Assembly: GCA_030611945.1 (NCBI GenBank)
Contig: JAUWOV010000047.1
Span: 1 to 14,130 of the forward strand
Direction of reading: 5' to 3'
Origin: a bacterium
GTDB lineage: Bacteria > JAHJDO01
DNA length: 14,130 bases
This document shows, piece after piece, positions 7,114 through 14,130 of this stretch (position 1 is its first letter; every line of letters begins with the position of its first letter). The notes beneath the pieces are model-generated. The model saw nothing but the letters and a program-made list of their open reading frames with translations. It did no database searches and was not told where the DNA came from. The position numbers and the translations under genes were made by a program.

Positions 7114-7139
7114 AACAATGACCCTCCATTTACATTATT

Positions 7140-7168
7140 AAGTATACATAAATATATATACTTGTCAA
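7140..7168 (-). promoter_or_regulatory. Toxin-antitoxin promoter with overlapping palindromic operator
   Basis: Reading the minus strand, TTGACA (7163-7168) is followed by 16 bases and TATACT (7141-7146), a near-consensus housekeeping promoter. The transcript would start about 20 bases before the antitoxin ATG. A palindrome AAGTATA-N10-TATACTT (arms 7157-7163 and 7140-7146) fills the spacer and -10, the usual location for TA autorepression. The -35 overlaps the last codon positions and stop of rsmD, so the TA pair can be transcribed separately from the recG-rsmD operon. Confidence 0.7.
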
Positions 7169-7728
7169 TTCATTTTGTTGAATTCATAAATAGACAAAAC
7201 CGTATCGCCATATCTTCTTGATTTAACAGGGCATAATTCTTTAGTATTCGGGTAGGGCGGTGTGTTTCTTTTGGAATGTTCAATAACTAAGACGGCTCCG
7301 CTATTCAGTATATCTTTAAGATGCGTATTGTTCATAATCTTCTCAAGCTCGTCTGTGTTATATGGAGGATCCATTAAAACAATGTCAAATTTCTTATTCT
7401 CGCTGGCAAGAAAGTTTATAGTTTTGCATGCATCTCTTACATATGCAGAACCTTTGACGTCCAATCCAAACTTGTTCAAATTTTTACGGATAATGCGTAT
7501 ACATTTTGGATTGTTATCTATAAACATAACGTTCTTTGCTCCTCTGCTGAGCGCCTCTATTCCAAGACTGCCCGAGCCGGCAAAAAGGTCAAGTACTTCT
7601 GCATCAATGACCTGATCACCAAGCATACTAAACAACGCTTCCTTAACTCTGCCTAATGTAGGACGTGTTTTTCTACTGGGTATTGTTTCTAATATGGCTC
7701 CTTTGTTCTCTCCTGCAATTACACGCAC
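7165..7728 (-). CDS. rsmD: 16S rRNA (guanine(966)-N2)-methyltransferase RsmD
   Basis: This 187-residue protein is close to the 198 of E. coli. It is an SAM-dependent methyltransferase that modifies G966 of 16S rRNA in the assembled small subunit. Visible features are the N-terminal MRVIAGENKGAIL and the TRPTLGRVKEALFSML segment (about 21-36). The SAM-binding motif is LDLFAGSGSLGIEALSRGA (46-64), followed by the acidic IDNNP. The catalytic DPPY is at 120-123, and the C-terminal end reads RRYGDTVLSIYEF. The GTG start at 7728 overlaps the recG stop by one base (TAGTG), with AAAGGTGGG just before it, so the two are probably translationally coupled. recG-rsmD adjacency is common in bacteria. The stop overlaps the -35 of the downstream TA promoter. 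Confidence 0.94.
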   Translation of the reverse strand: MRVIAGENKGAILETIPSRKTRPTLGRVKEALFSMLGDQVIDAEVLDLFAGSGSLGIEALSRGAKNVMFIDNNPKCIRIIRKNLNKFGLDVKGSAYVRDACKTINFLASENKKFDIVLMDPPYNTDELEKIMNNTHLKDILNSGAVLVIEHSKRNTPPYPNTKELCPVKSRRYGDTVLSIYEFNKMN

Positions 7729-9848
7729 TATCCCACCTTTACTAAATCAATCCTGTGTTTAAAGCTCTGCAGAAAATCTTTCTTAATAAGACGATTCTCT
7801 TTGGCTGAGAGTTCAGGATCAGACTTAATTATATTTACTGCCTCTTCTCTTGCAATCTCCATTATATCTATATCTAAAATTATATTGCCGATTTTTAATT
7901 CAGGAAGACCATGCTGTTTTGTTCCAAAGAATTCTCCGGGACCTCTAATTTCCAGATCCTCCTGCGCAATCCTAAAACCATCCTGTGTTTGTGTCATAAC
8001 TGTCATTCGCTTATGCGCTTCGGGAGTTTTTGGTATACCATGCAATATATAATATGATTGGTCTTTGCCCCTGCCAATTCTGCCCCTAAGCTGATGAAGC
8101 TGTGACAGGCCAAACCGCTCAGCATTCTCTATCAACATTATAGTTGCATTAGGAATATCTATACCAACTTCAATAACAGTTGTAGACACCAGTATATTAA
8201 TCTTGTTTTCGCGAAACTCCTGCATTACCTTTTCTTTATCTTTATTTTTCATTTGCCCATGCAAAAGCCCTATTCTTAGATTTGGAAATACCTCCTTCTT
8301 AAAATGTTCAAAGAGCTGAGTAGCCGCAGCACCCTCTATTATATGCGACTCCTCGATTAGTGGAGAGACAACATATGCTTGCCGCCCTCTTTTTATCTCT
8401 TCCTCAATAAACCCATGCACTTCCTGGAGCTGTGACTTTGATACCCAATATGTTGACACAGCGCCTCTTCCGGGAGGAAGTTCCCTGATCGTAGAAATAT
8501 CCAAATCTCCATATACAGTAAGCGCAAGAGTTCTGGGTATAGGTGTGGCAGTCATCACCAGAACATCCGGATTAAGCCCCTTTTTTCTCAATATGTTGCG
8601 CTGAAGCACACCAAAACGATGCTGTTCATCTATTACTATAAGTCCCAGGCTCTTAAACTTAATGTTCTCTTGAACCAATGTATGTGTTCCAATAATAATA
8701 TCAGTAATTCCATTACGTATATTTTCTGTAATCTCCGCACGCGATTTCTGAGTGGTGCTGCCAATCAGCAGATCAATTTTTATTCCCAGAGGAGAGAGCA
8801 TTTCTGCCAGAGTAATGTAATGCTGCTCCGCCAGTATCTCTGTCGGCACCATTATGGCTCCCTGATAACCATTTTCAATACTAATTAGCAACGCAGCAAT
8901 TGCAACAATAGTTTTTCCTGATCCAACTTCGCCCTGGATCAATCTGTTCATTTGTTTTTCAGATGTCATATCCTGCTTTATTTCATCTATAACTCTATGC
9001 TGCGCGTCAGTCAGCTTGAATGGCAAGGTCTTGAGAAATTGCTCCAGCAGTATGCCCTTATTTTTATGCTTTATACCCAACTGCGGTTCTGAAATAGAAG
9101 CCTTTTTCAAAAGAATTCCTAATTGCAATAACAGAAATTCATCAAAAACAATCCTTCTATAAGCCAAGTCTTTATCTTTTTGAGTCTCAGGAAAATGAAT
9201 ATTTAAAAGAGCGCGCTTAGTATCTACCAGGTTGTATCTATCTTTAATATCCTGCGGGAGCATATCATTTATTTGATCCAGGTAGTTATCCAGAGCATTT
9301 TTAATCATTCTCCTTATTCTTCGTTGTGATATATCTTGCGTTAAAGGATAAAAAGGAACGATTCTTCCTGTATGGATTAGTTCTTCTGTTCCGTTATCTT
9401 TGTCCTTTGAACGCAAAATTTCATAGGATTGGCTGGATATTCGCAGTTCTTTCCCGTATAGCTGAACTTTGCCGCTTATAACAAGTTTTGTGCCGATCTT
9501 AAATTGTTCTTCTAAAAACGGCTGATTAAACCATACAGCGTATATTATGCCTGTGCCGTCATCAATAGCCACCTTGAGTATGCTCAGATTTCTCTTTAAT
9601 TTTTGAACTCCGCTTGTAAGAACTTCTCCAGCAACTGTGTTCTGCTCTCCAATACGTAGACTCGCAATAGGAGAAAAGTCGCTTCTATCTTCATATCTTC
9701 GCGGAATATAGTAAAGGAGGTCTTTTACTGTTTGGATACCAAGACGTTCAAAAAGCGCAACCCTCTTTGGTCCAACGCCTTTCATATATTGGATAGAAGT
9801 ATCGTAGATATTCACTGTAGGGGCGGCGCTTGTCTCCGCCCGTTCCAA
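7728..9848 (-). CDS. recG: ATP-dependent DNA helicase RecG
   Basis: This 706-residue protein is full length for RecG, the branch-migrating helicase that regresses stalled forks and processes recombination intermediates. The N-terminal wedge region includes QYMKGVGPKRVALFERLGI and the PRRYEDR segment. An OB-like part follows, then Walker A GEVGSGKT (residues 306-313), DEQH (407-410), TATPIPRTLAL and motif VI QLRGRIGRG (586-594). The start is uncertain. The frame opens at TTG 9848, four bases after the DUF1844 stop, with only a weak GAAG before it. Residues 2-11 (ERAETSAAPT) come from a GC-rich inverted repeat. GTG at 9815 would skip the repeat but lacks a nearby ribosome binding site, and ATG at 9785 would cut into conserved sequence. 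The gene is co-oriented with DUF1844 upstream and overlaps rsmD downstream. Confidence 0.95.
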   Translation of the reverse strand: MERAETSAAPTVNIYDTSIQYMKGVGPKRVALFERLGIQTVKDLLYYIPRRYEDRSDFSPIASLRIGEQNTVAGEVLTSGVQKLKRNLSILKVAIDDGTGIIYAVWFNQPFLEEQFKIGTKLVISGKVQLYGKELRISSQSYEILRSKDKDNGTEELIHTGRIVPFYPLTQDISQRRIRRMIKNALDNYLDQINDMLPQDIKDRYNLVDTKRALLNIHFPETQKDKDLAYRRIVFDEFLLLQLGILLKKASISEPQLGIKHKNKGILLEQFLKTLPFKLTDAQHRVIDEIKQDMTSEKQMNRLIQGEVGSGKTIVAIAALLISIENGYQGAIMVPTEILAEQHYITLAEMLSPLGIKIDLLIGSTTQKSRAEITENIRNGITDIIIGTHTLVQENIKFKSLGLIVIDEQHRFGVLQRNILRKKGLNPDVLVMTATPIPRTLALTVYGDLDISTIRELPPGRGAVSTYWVSKSQLQEVHGFIEEEIKRGRQAYVVSPLIEESHIIEGAAATQLFEHFKKEVFPNLRIGLLHGQMKNKDKEKVMQEFRENKINILVSTTVIEVGIDIPNATIMLIENAERFGLSQLHQLRGRIGRGKDQSYYILHGIPKTPEAHKRMTVMTQTQDGFRIAQEDLEIRGPGEFFGTKQHGLPELKIGNIILDIDIMEIAREEAVNIIKSDPELSAKENRLIKKDFLQSFKHRIDLVKVG
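9816..9848. repeat. GC-rich inverted repeat at the recG 5' end
   Basis: The element contains GGGCGG (9821-9826), a nine-base loop and CCGCCC (9836-9841), flanked by GTAG and GTTCC. It is strikingly GC-rich against the surrounding AT-rich DNA. From memory it resembles the GTAGGGGCGG...CCGCCC elements that occur as dispersed intergenic repeats in many environmental genomes. Here it occupies the stretch between DUF1844 and the conserved start of RecG, and stays open in the recG frame. It could fold as an RNA hairpin covering the recG start region. Confidence 0.6.
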
Positions 9849-9852
9849 GTCT

Positions 9853-10221
9853 TCATGTTTTGACAGGTTCTTTATTCGCTTCTATGTACTTCATTCGCAG
9901 GTCATATAGAATATTGTCTATTAATCTGGATTCCTCGCTTGTAAGATTGCCTTTTGTCTTCTCTTGAAGCATAGCTATTGTGTCTATTGTGTACTTGGCC
10001 GCTTCCAGATTCTTTTCTTCTTTCTTTGTAACAGGATTCGGATAGAGCCCCAGACTCATCATTGCCTGCATGCTGAGACTGGTTATAAACATCACGAAAT
10101 TTACCTCTAACTGTGGCATCTTAAATTCTTTTTTCTTGTCCTCTGCTGCCTTCTCTTTCCAATCTTTATCTTCCTTTTTCTCAGTGAATTTTATATCTTT
10201 CTTTTTCTTTTCTTTGCCCAT
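9853..10221 (-). CDS. DUF1844 domain protein
   Basis: This is a 122-residue protein. The first 34 residues are a highly charged, Lys-rich leader (MGKEKKKKDIKF...EKKEDKDWKEKAAEDKKKEF), probably disordered. The rest (about 35-115) matches what I know of DUF1844: MPQLEVNFVMFITSLSMQAMMSLGLYP, then YTIDTIAMLQEKTKGNLTSEESRLI and ILYDLRMKYIE. The function of this family is unknown to me. The middle segment (NFVMFITSLSMQAMMSLGLY) is hydrophobic enough for a membrane-associated helix but is more likely a buried amphipathic one. GGAGG sits just before the ATG. The gene starts 17 bases after the sulfatase-like stop and ends four bases before the recG TTG, so it belongs to one operon with both. Confidence 0.87.
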   Translation of the reverse strand: MGKEKKKKDIKFTEKKEDKDWKEKAAEDKKKEFKMPQLEVNFVMFITSLSMQAMMSLGLYPNPVTKKEEKNLEAAKYTIDTIAMLQEKTKGNLTSEESRLIDNILYDLRMKYIEANKEPVKT

Positions 10222-10238
10222 ATCAACCTCCAGTTATA

Positions 10239-11531
10239 TTATTTATTTAACAAAAAAGACGGCTTCTTGATCCAGTTATGCAGCTTATCTATAAACTGGT
10301 TTGCCACATCAGGCATATCATAGATTAAGTTGCTCTTTTCGCCTGGATCATCCTTTAAATTGTACAGTTCATAGGTGCATTTATCTTTATTATTTGTATC
10401 ATCATTATATATGAGCTTCATTTTGGGTGTTCTTATAGCGTATATCTTTCTTTCATCCCCCTGCAGAGCCTGCCAGCCGCAAATGCTTGTTTCCAGATAC
10501 GTCTCTTCTTTAAAATCTGCATTGTTTCCTTTTATAAGCGGCATAAGAGAATGCCCTTCTGTCTCTTTGGGCATTTCAAATCCCATAATATCAAACAGTG
10601 TTGGCATAATATCAATCAAAGAAACCTGAGTATCAATAACTTTTCCTTTTGGAAGCGCTTTAGGATATCTTATTATTAAAGGCACTCTTATAACTTCATC
10701 ATACAAAGCGCCGGCAAGAGAGCATGACACATGTCCTACAGAACCTCTTTCACCTATTTCTTCCCCATGATCTGAAGTTAGAACAACTATTGTATCATCC
10801 AGAAGTCCCAAATCCTCCAGTTTCTTCACATAACCCTCTATTTCCTCATCCTGAGATCTTACTTCCCCATCATATAAAGCCATAATAGCAGGTTTGTCTT
10901 CTTCCAAGAAAGTCATTGAGCCTGCGCTTCGCGGATGTGTTGCCGGTTCCAGAATTCCCTGCGCCTGCTGTTGTTCAAACTTACTTAAAAGACCTGGCTT
11001 ATGTATGATCATTGTGCTTTTTACAATCTCCAGTTTTTCCCTTGTTGAGGAACTGATTTCTTCAGGCATAAACATAGTGTCATAAGGCGGCTTGGGATTA
11101 TATGGAAGATGGGTTTGGTAAGGCGCCCACCATAGAAAAAATTTTTCATTTTTGTATTCTTCAATTGCATTCTTCAAATCCTTTATCTCTATATCGTACT
11201 TTAATCCTTCATACATCCATTTATCACAGCCGGCTGTTATATATCCATTCTCTTTAAGTATCTCAAAAGGCTGTTTCCATTGCTTCCACAATTTTTGTTT
11301 AATCCACGCGTTGTATGGTATGGGACCACTTACACCATGAGTAATTGGATCCAAGCCAGTGAACATAGAGACTATAGCAGGCATCGTATGGGAAGTAGTG
11401 CTCACTGCATTCTTAAAAAGAATGCCTTCGCTTGCCAATTTGTCAATGTATGGACTTGGTTTTTTTGGATAACCGCAGCATCCTAGATTAGCAGCTCTAA
11501 GAGCGTCAGGCACGATAAATAATATATTCAT
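10239..11531 (-). CDS. Sulfatase-like alkaline phosphatase superfamily hydrolase, Thr nucleophile
   Basis: This is a 430-residue protein with the sulfatase/phosphodiesterase fold. The first metal site is in NILFIVPDALRAANLGCCGY (Asp9). The nucleophile loop STTSHTMPAIVSMFTGLDPITHG lines up with CxPSR...TG and puts Thr49 where sulfatases carry Cys or Ser (future formylglycine). The second metal site is TSDHGEE (Asp254, His255), with His267 in VGHVS, and a candidate substrate His is His141. The C-terminal part (IYAIRTPKMKLIYND, then YELYNLKDDPGEKSNLI) is typical of the family. Thr is the nucleophile of phosphoethanolamine and glycerophosphate transferases in this superfamily, so a phospho-substrate is more likely than a sulfate ester. 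No signal peptide is seen, so it should be cytoplasmic. The ATG has only a weak GAAAGC-type site. It heads the DUF1844-recG-rsmD operon. Confidence 0.85.
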   Translation of the reverse strand: MNILFIVPDALRAANLGCCGYPKKPSPYIDKLASEGILFKNAVSTTSHTMPAIVSMFTGLDPITHGVSGPIPYNAWIKQKLWKQWKQPFEILKENGYITAGCDKWMYEGLKYDIEIKDLKNAIEEYKNEKFFLWWAPYQTHLPYNPKPPYDTMFMPEEISSSTREKLEIVKSTMIIHKPGLLSKFEQQQAQGILEPATHPRSAGSMTFLEEDKPAIMALYDGEVRSQDEEIEGYVKKLEDLGLLDDTIVVLTSDHGEEIGERGSVGHVSCSLAGALYDEVIRVPLIIRYPKALPKGKVIDTQVSLIDIMPTLFDIMGFEMPKETEGHSLMPLIKGNNADFKEETYLETSICGWQALQGDERKIYAIRTPKMKLIYNDDTNNKDKCTYELYNLKDDPGEKSNLIYDMPDVANQFIDKLHNWIKKPSFLLNK

Positions 11532-11561
11532 CTTTTGCTTTCATATGATTTAACTGCATAA

Positions 11562-11589
11562 ATATTATACTTTTCTTTAATCTTGTCAA
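11562..11589 (-). promoter_or_regulatory. Candidate promoter for the sulfatase-like/DUF1844/recG/rsmD operon
   Basis: On the minus strand, TTGACA (11584-11589) is followed by 16 bases and TAATAT (11562-11567). A better hexamer, TATAAT (11564-11569), overlaps it but at a short 14-base spacing. The start would be roughly 20-25 bases before the ATG at 11531. The -35 overlaps that of the divergent gyrA promoter. Confidence 0.5.
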
Positions 11590-11612
11590 GCTCTGCTTAA
11601 ACATGTTATACT
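11583..11612 (+). promoter_or_regulatory. Candidate gyrA promoter with extended -10
   Basis: TTGTCA (11583-11588) is followed by 18 bases and TATACT (11607-11612). TG at 11604-11605 gives an extended -10 (TGT-TATACT). The start would fall around 11618-11620, leaving a leader of about 25 bases before the gyrA ATG. The rest of the 113-base divergent spacer is AT-rich and shows nothing else. Confidence 0.5.
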
Positions 11613-11644
11613 TCAAACTTGAATAATGAACTATGGGAGAAGCA

Positions 11645-14130
11645 ATGGATACAACTGAAGGAAAGATAGACTTAATACATATAGAAGATGAAATGCAAAG
11701 GTCTTATATAGACTATGCTATGAGTGTTATTATCGGACGCGCTTTGCCTGATATCAGAGATGGGCTGAAACCTGTTCATAGAAGAATTCTATACGCAATG
11801 CATGACCTGGGCATTTCAAGCAATAAATCCTACAAAAAGTCTGCCAGAATTGTTGGTGAGGTTCTTGGAAAATACCATCCGCACGGTGATGCGGCTGTGT
11901 ATGACACAATGACCAGAATGGTGCAGGAGTTCTCATCCAGAGCACCATTAATAGATGGACAGGGTAATTTTGGCTCTATAGATGGTGATTCAGCAGCGGC
12001 TATGAGATATACGGAAGTGAGAATGTCCAAAATAAGCGAGGAGCTTCTTACAGATATTGAAAAAGAAACAGTGGATTTTACGCCGAATTTTGATGAATCT
12101 CTTCAAGAGCCCGTTGTGCTTCCAGCCAATGTGCCAAATTTGCTGGTAAATGGCTCACAAGGCATTGCTGTCGGTATGGCTACGGATATTCCGCCGCATA
12201 ACCTTGGAGAGGTTATAGATGGAGTTGTAAGCATAATTGATAATCCTGATATCACCATTGATGAACTGATGAATATTATTAAAGGACCTGATTTTCCGAC
12301 AGGCGCCATTATATATGGAAAGAAAGCTATTAGAGATGCCTATCATACGGGAAGAGGCCTAATCCAGGTTCGCGCAAAAACAGAAATTGAGGATATGAAA
12401 GGAACTGACAGAGAACAGATAATTATAACGGAAATTCCATATCAGGTAAATAAAGCAAATCTAATTAAAACAATAGCGAATCTTGTGAGAGATCACAAGA
12501 TAGAAGGAATATCCGATCTGAGAGACGAATCCGATAAAGACGGGCTAAGGGTTGTTATTGAATTGAAGAAGGGAGAGATTGCGCAGATAATAATTAATCA
12601 GCTTTATAAGCATACTCAGATGCAGATCACATGCGGAGCTATACTTCTTGCTATAGATGAAAACAGACCCAGAATTTTTAATCTGCGGGAGATGCTGGTT
12701 AAGTTTCTTGAACATAGACAGGAAGTTGTTCGCAGAAAAACGCAGTTTGATCTAAAAAAAGCAAAAGCTAAAGCGCATATTCTGGAGGGATTAAAGGTTG
12801 CGATTGAACATCTTGATAAGGTTATAAAAATAATAAAATCCTCCAAAGACGCAGATTCAGCGCGCGCAGCATTAACACAAGAATTCAAACTTTCCGGCAT
12901 ACAGGTGCAAGCCATACTTGATATGCGTCTGCAGCGATTAACAGGGCTGGAAAGAGACAAGATTCAGCAAGAATATCTGGATACAATAAAGCTGATAAAT
13001 CAACTTGAAGAAATCCTTGCAAGCGATGAGAAAATTATGAACATAATCAAAGAGGAAATGCTTGAGATTAAGGGAAAGTACGCAAATCCAAGAAGAACCC
13101 GGATTGTTGAACAAACAACGGAACTTGGCATAGAAGACTTAATAGCAGAAGAAGACATGGTTATAACAATAAGCCATGTTGGGTATATAAAAAGACTGCC
13201 TTTAACAACATACAGAAGACAGCATAGAGGCGGCAGGGGTATTATGGGAGCAGGAACAAAGGAAGAGGATTTTATAGAATATGTATTCGTAGCATCCACA
13301 CATGACTATATACTCTTCTTTACAGACAAAGGGCAGGTTCACTGGGTAAAGGTTTACCAAATACCGCAGGCAGGCAGGCTCTCAAGAGGCAAGGCTATTG
13401 TCAACCTTCTGCGCATTGCTCCTGACGAGAAAGTTACAGCTTTCGTCAGAGTCAGAGAGTTTGATGATAAACATAATCTGATAATGGCAACAGAGAGTGG
13501 TATTGCAAAGAAAACTAATCTCATCGCCTATAGCCATCCGAGAGCAGGCGGAATAAAAGGCATAAGACTGGATAAAGAAGATAGATTAATTTCAGTAAGA
13601 CTCACTGACGGGGGAAAGGATGTCCTTTTAGCAACAAAAGAGGGTAAAGCAATTAGATTTCAGGAAAAAGCGGTAAGAACTGTTGGAAGGGTCTCAAGAG
13701 GTGTTAGAGGCATAAGATTGAAAAAAGAAGATATTGTTGTTGGAATGGAAGTTGTTGAGGATGAGTCAACCGTTGTTGTTGTTACAGCTAATGGATATGG
13801 GAAACGCACACGCTTCGCGGAGTACAGGCCACAGGGACGAGGAGGTATTGGAGTTATTAATATTCATACGGGTCCAAGAAATGGAACGGTTGAAGGATTG
13901 AGGACAGTTGCAGATAATGATGAGTTAATAGTTATTACAGCTAAAGGTGTAATAATACGCCAGCCTGTTAAGGAAATAAGAGTTATCAAACGTAACACAA
14001 AGGGCACCAGGCTGATCCGTCTTGACAAAGGAGACCGTGTAGTAAGTATTGCAAAGGTTGCTGTTGAAGAAGAGGAAGAAGAAGTAAAAGAGATTAAAAA
14101 GAAAAAGGTCTCGAAAAAATCTAAAACTAG
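11645..14130 (+). CDS. gyrA: DNA gyrase subunit A, 3' partial
   Basis: GyrA is the strand-cleaving subunit of gyrase. 828 codons are visible, and the frame is still open at the edge: the last bases read ACT AG, and the apparent TAG is out of frame. ATG 11645 is chosen because GGGAGA (11635-11640) precedes it; the in-frame ATG at 11633 has no site. Features include [32 protein letters not shown] near the N-terminus and the QRDR loop [10 protein letters not shown] with Ala83 and Asp87. The catalytic Tyr is Tyr122 (RYTEVR), in register with E. coli. The gyrase-specific GyrA box reads QHRGGRG (526-532), which favours GyrA over ParC, and the beta-pinwheel C-terminal domain follows. The visible end is a Glu run then a Lys-rich tail (from about residue 807), so little is missing. 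gyrB is not in the window. Confidence 0.95.
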   Translation, partial: MDTTEGKIDLIHIEDEMQRSYIDYAMSVIIGRALPDIRDGLKPVHRRILYAMHDLGISSNKSYKKSARIVGEVLGKYHPHGDAAVYDTMTRMVQEFSSRAPLIDGQGNFGSIDGDSAAAMRYTEVRMSKISEELLTDIEKETVDFTPNFDESLQEPVVLPANVPNLLVNGSQGIAVGMATDIPPHNLGEVIDGVVSIIDNPDITIDELMNIIKGPDFPTGAIIYGKKAIRDAYHTGRGLIQVRAKTEIEDMKGTDREQIIITEIPYQVNKANLIKTIANLVRDHKIEGISDLRDESDKDGLRVVIELKKGEIAQIIINQLYKHTQMQITCGAILLAIDENRPRIFNLREMLVKFLEHRQEVVRRKTQFDLKKAKAKAHILEGLKVAIEHLDKVIKIIKSSKDADSARAALTQEFKLSGIQVQAILDMRLQRLTGLERDKIQQEYLDTIKLINQLEEILASDEKIMNIIKEEMLEIKGKYANPRRTRIVEQTTELGIEDLIAEEDMVITISHVGYIKRLPLTTYRRQHRGGRGIMGAGTKEEDFIEYVFVASTHDYILFFTDKGQVHWVKVYQIPQAGRLSRGKAIVNLLRIAPDEKVTAFVRVREFDDKHNLIMATESGIAKKTNLIAYSHPRAGGIKGIRLDKEDRLISVRLTDGGKDVLLATKEGKAIRFQEKAVRTVGRVSRGVRGIRLKKEDIVVGMEVVEDESTVVVVTANGYGKRTRFAEYRPQGRGGIGVINIHTGPRNGTVEGLRTVADNDELIVITAKGVIIRQPVKEIRVIKRNTKGTRLIRLDKGDRVVSIAKVAVEEEEEEVKEIKKKKVSKKSKT

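Noticed and set aside
7262-7615. 117-residue plus-strand frame opposite rsmD
   Set aside because: It is the antisense of the conserved methyltransferase motifs and has no independent coding evidence.
12616-13299. Minus-strand open frames of 99-114 residues inside gyrA
   Set aside because: They are antisense shadows of a clearly coding gyrA region, Ser/Ile-rich and without domain features or starts with ribosome binding sites.
14128-14130. TAG at the last three bases as the gyrA stop
   Set aside because: The gyrA frame reads ACT (14126-14128) then AG, so this TAG is out of frame and the gene continues beyond the window.
1-14130. tRNA, rRNA, CRISPR array, IS element or prophage
   Set aside because: No cloverleaf, regularly spaced direct repeats, transposase or integrase-like sequence was recognised on either strand; the repeats found are short palindromic or low-complexity elements.

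Overview
The window is a 14.1 kb AT-rich bacterial stretch (I estimate a little under 40% GC by eye), apparently a fragment of a larger contig because genes run off both ends. Three things suggest an uncultured lineage near the PVC superphylum or Omnitrophota: two retraction-ATPase paralogues in tandem, a sigma factor/small membrane protein/large membrane protein module, and palindromic repeats of a kind I associate with genomes of such candidate phyla. No marker gene here was compared with a database, so this placement is tentative.

Plus strand, 1-6362. The window opens inside a sigma-54-dependent response regulator or activator (AAA+ core plus Fis-type HTH). Next come two PilT-family ATPases, a PilU-like and a PilT-like one, then a two-helix TPR membrane protein whose start overlaps the pilT stop. 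The spacers before pilU and pilT both hold repeats: a roughly 134-bp imperfect palindrome at 907-1040, and a GGCACA/AT-repeat patch at 2155-2220. A second group, probably translationally coupled, follows: an ECF sigma factor, a small single-pass membrane protein in the anti-sigma position, and a 475-residue membrane-anchored protein with a pseudopilin-like C-terminus.

Minus strand, 11531-6378. Read in transcription order, this gives an alkaline-phosphatase-superfamily (sulfatase-like) enzyme with Thr at the nucleophile position, a DUF1844 protein, recG, rsmD, and a type II toxin-antitoxin pair (AbrB/MazE-like antitoxin, then YhaV-like toxin). The TA pair has its own promoter, overlapping the end of rsmD and containing a candidate autoregulatory operator. 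RecG appears to have gained a GC-rich inverted repeat at its very N-terminus.

Plus strand, 11645-14130. gyrA is divergent from the sulfatase-like gene, and the two promoters may share one -35 element. The gyrA frame stays open at the window edge: the apparent TAG in the last three bases is out of frame. GyrA has Ala at the position of E. coli Ser83.

No tRNA, rRNA, CRISPR array, transposase or convincing stand-alone rho-independent terminator was found. The least ordinary parts are the ECF/membrane-protein module, the palindromic repeats at gene starts (one read as RecG protein), and the TA promoter/operator.
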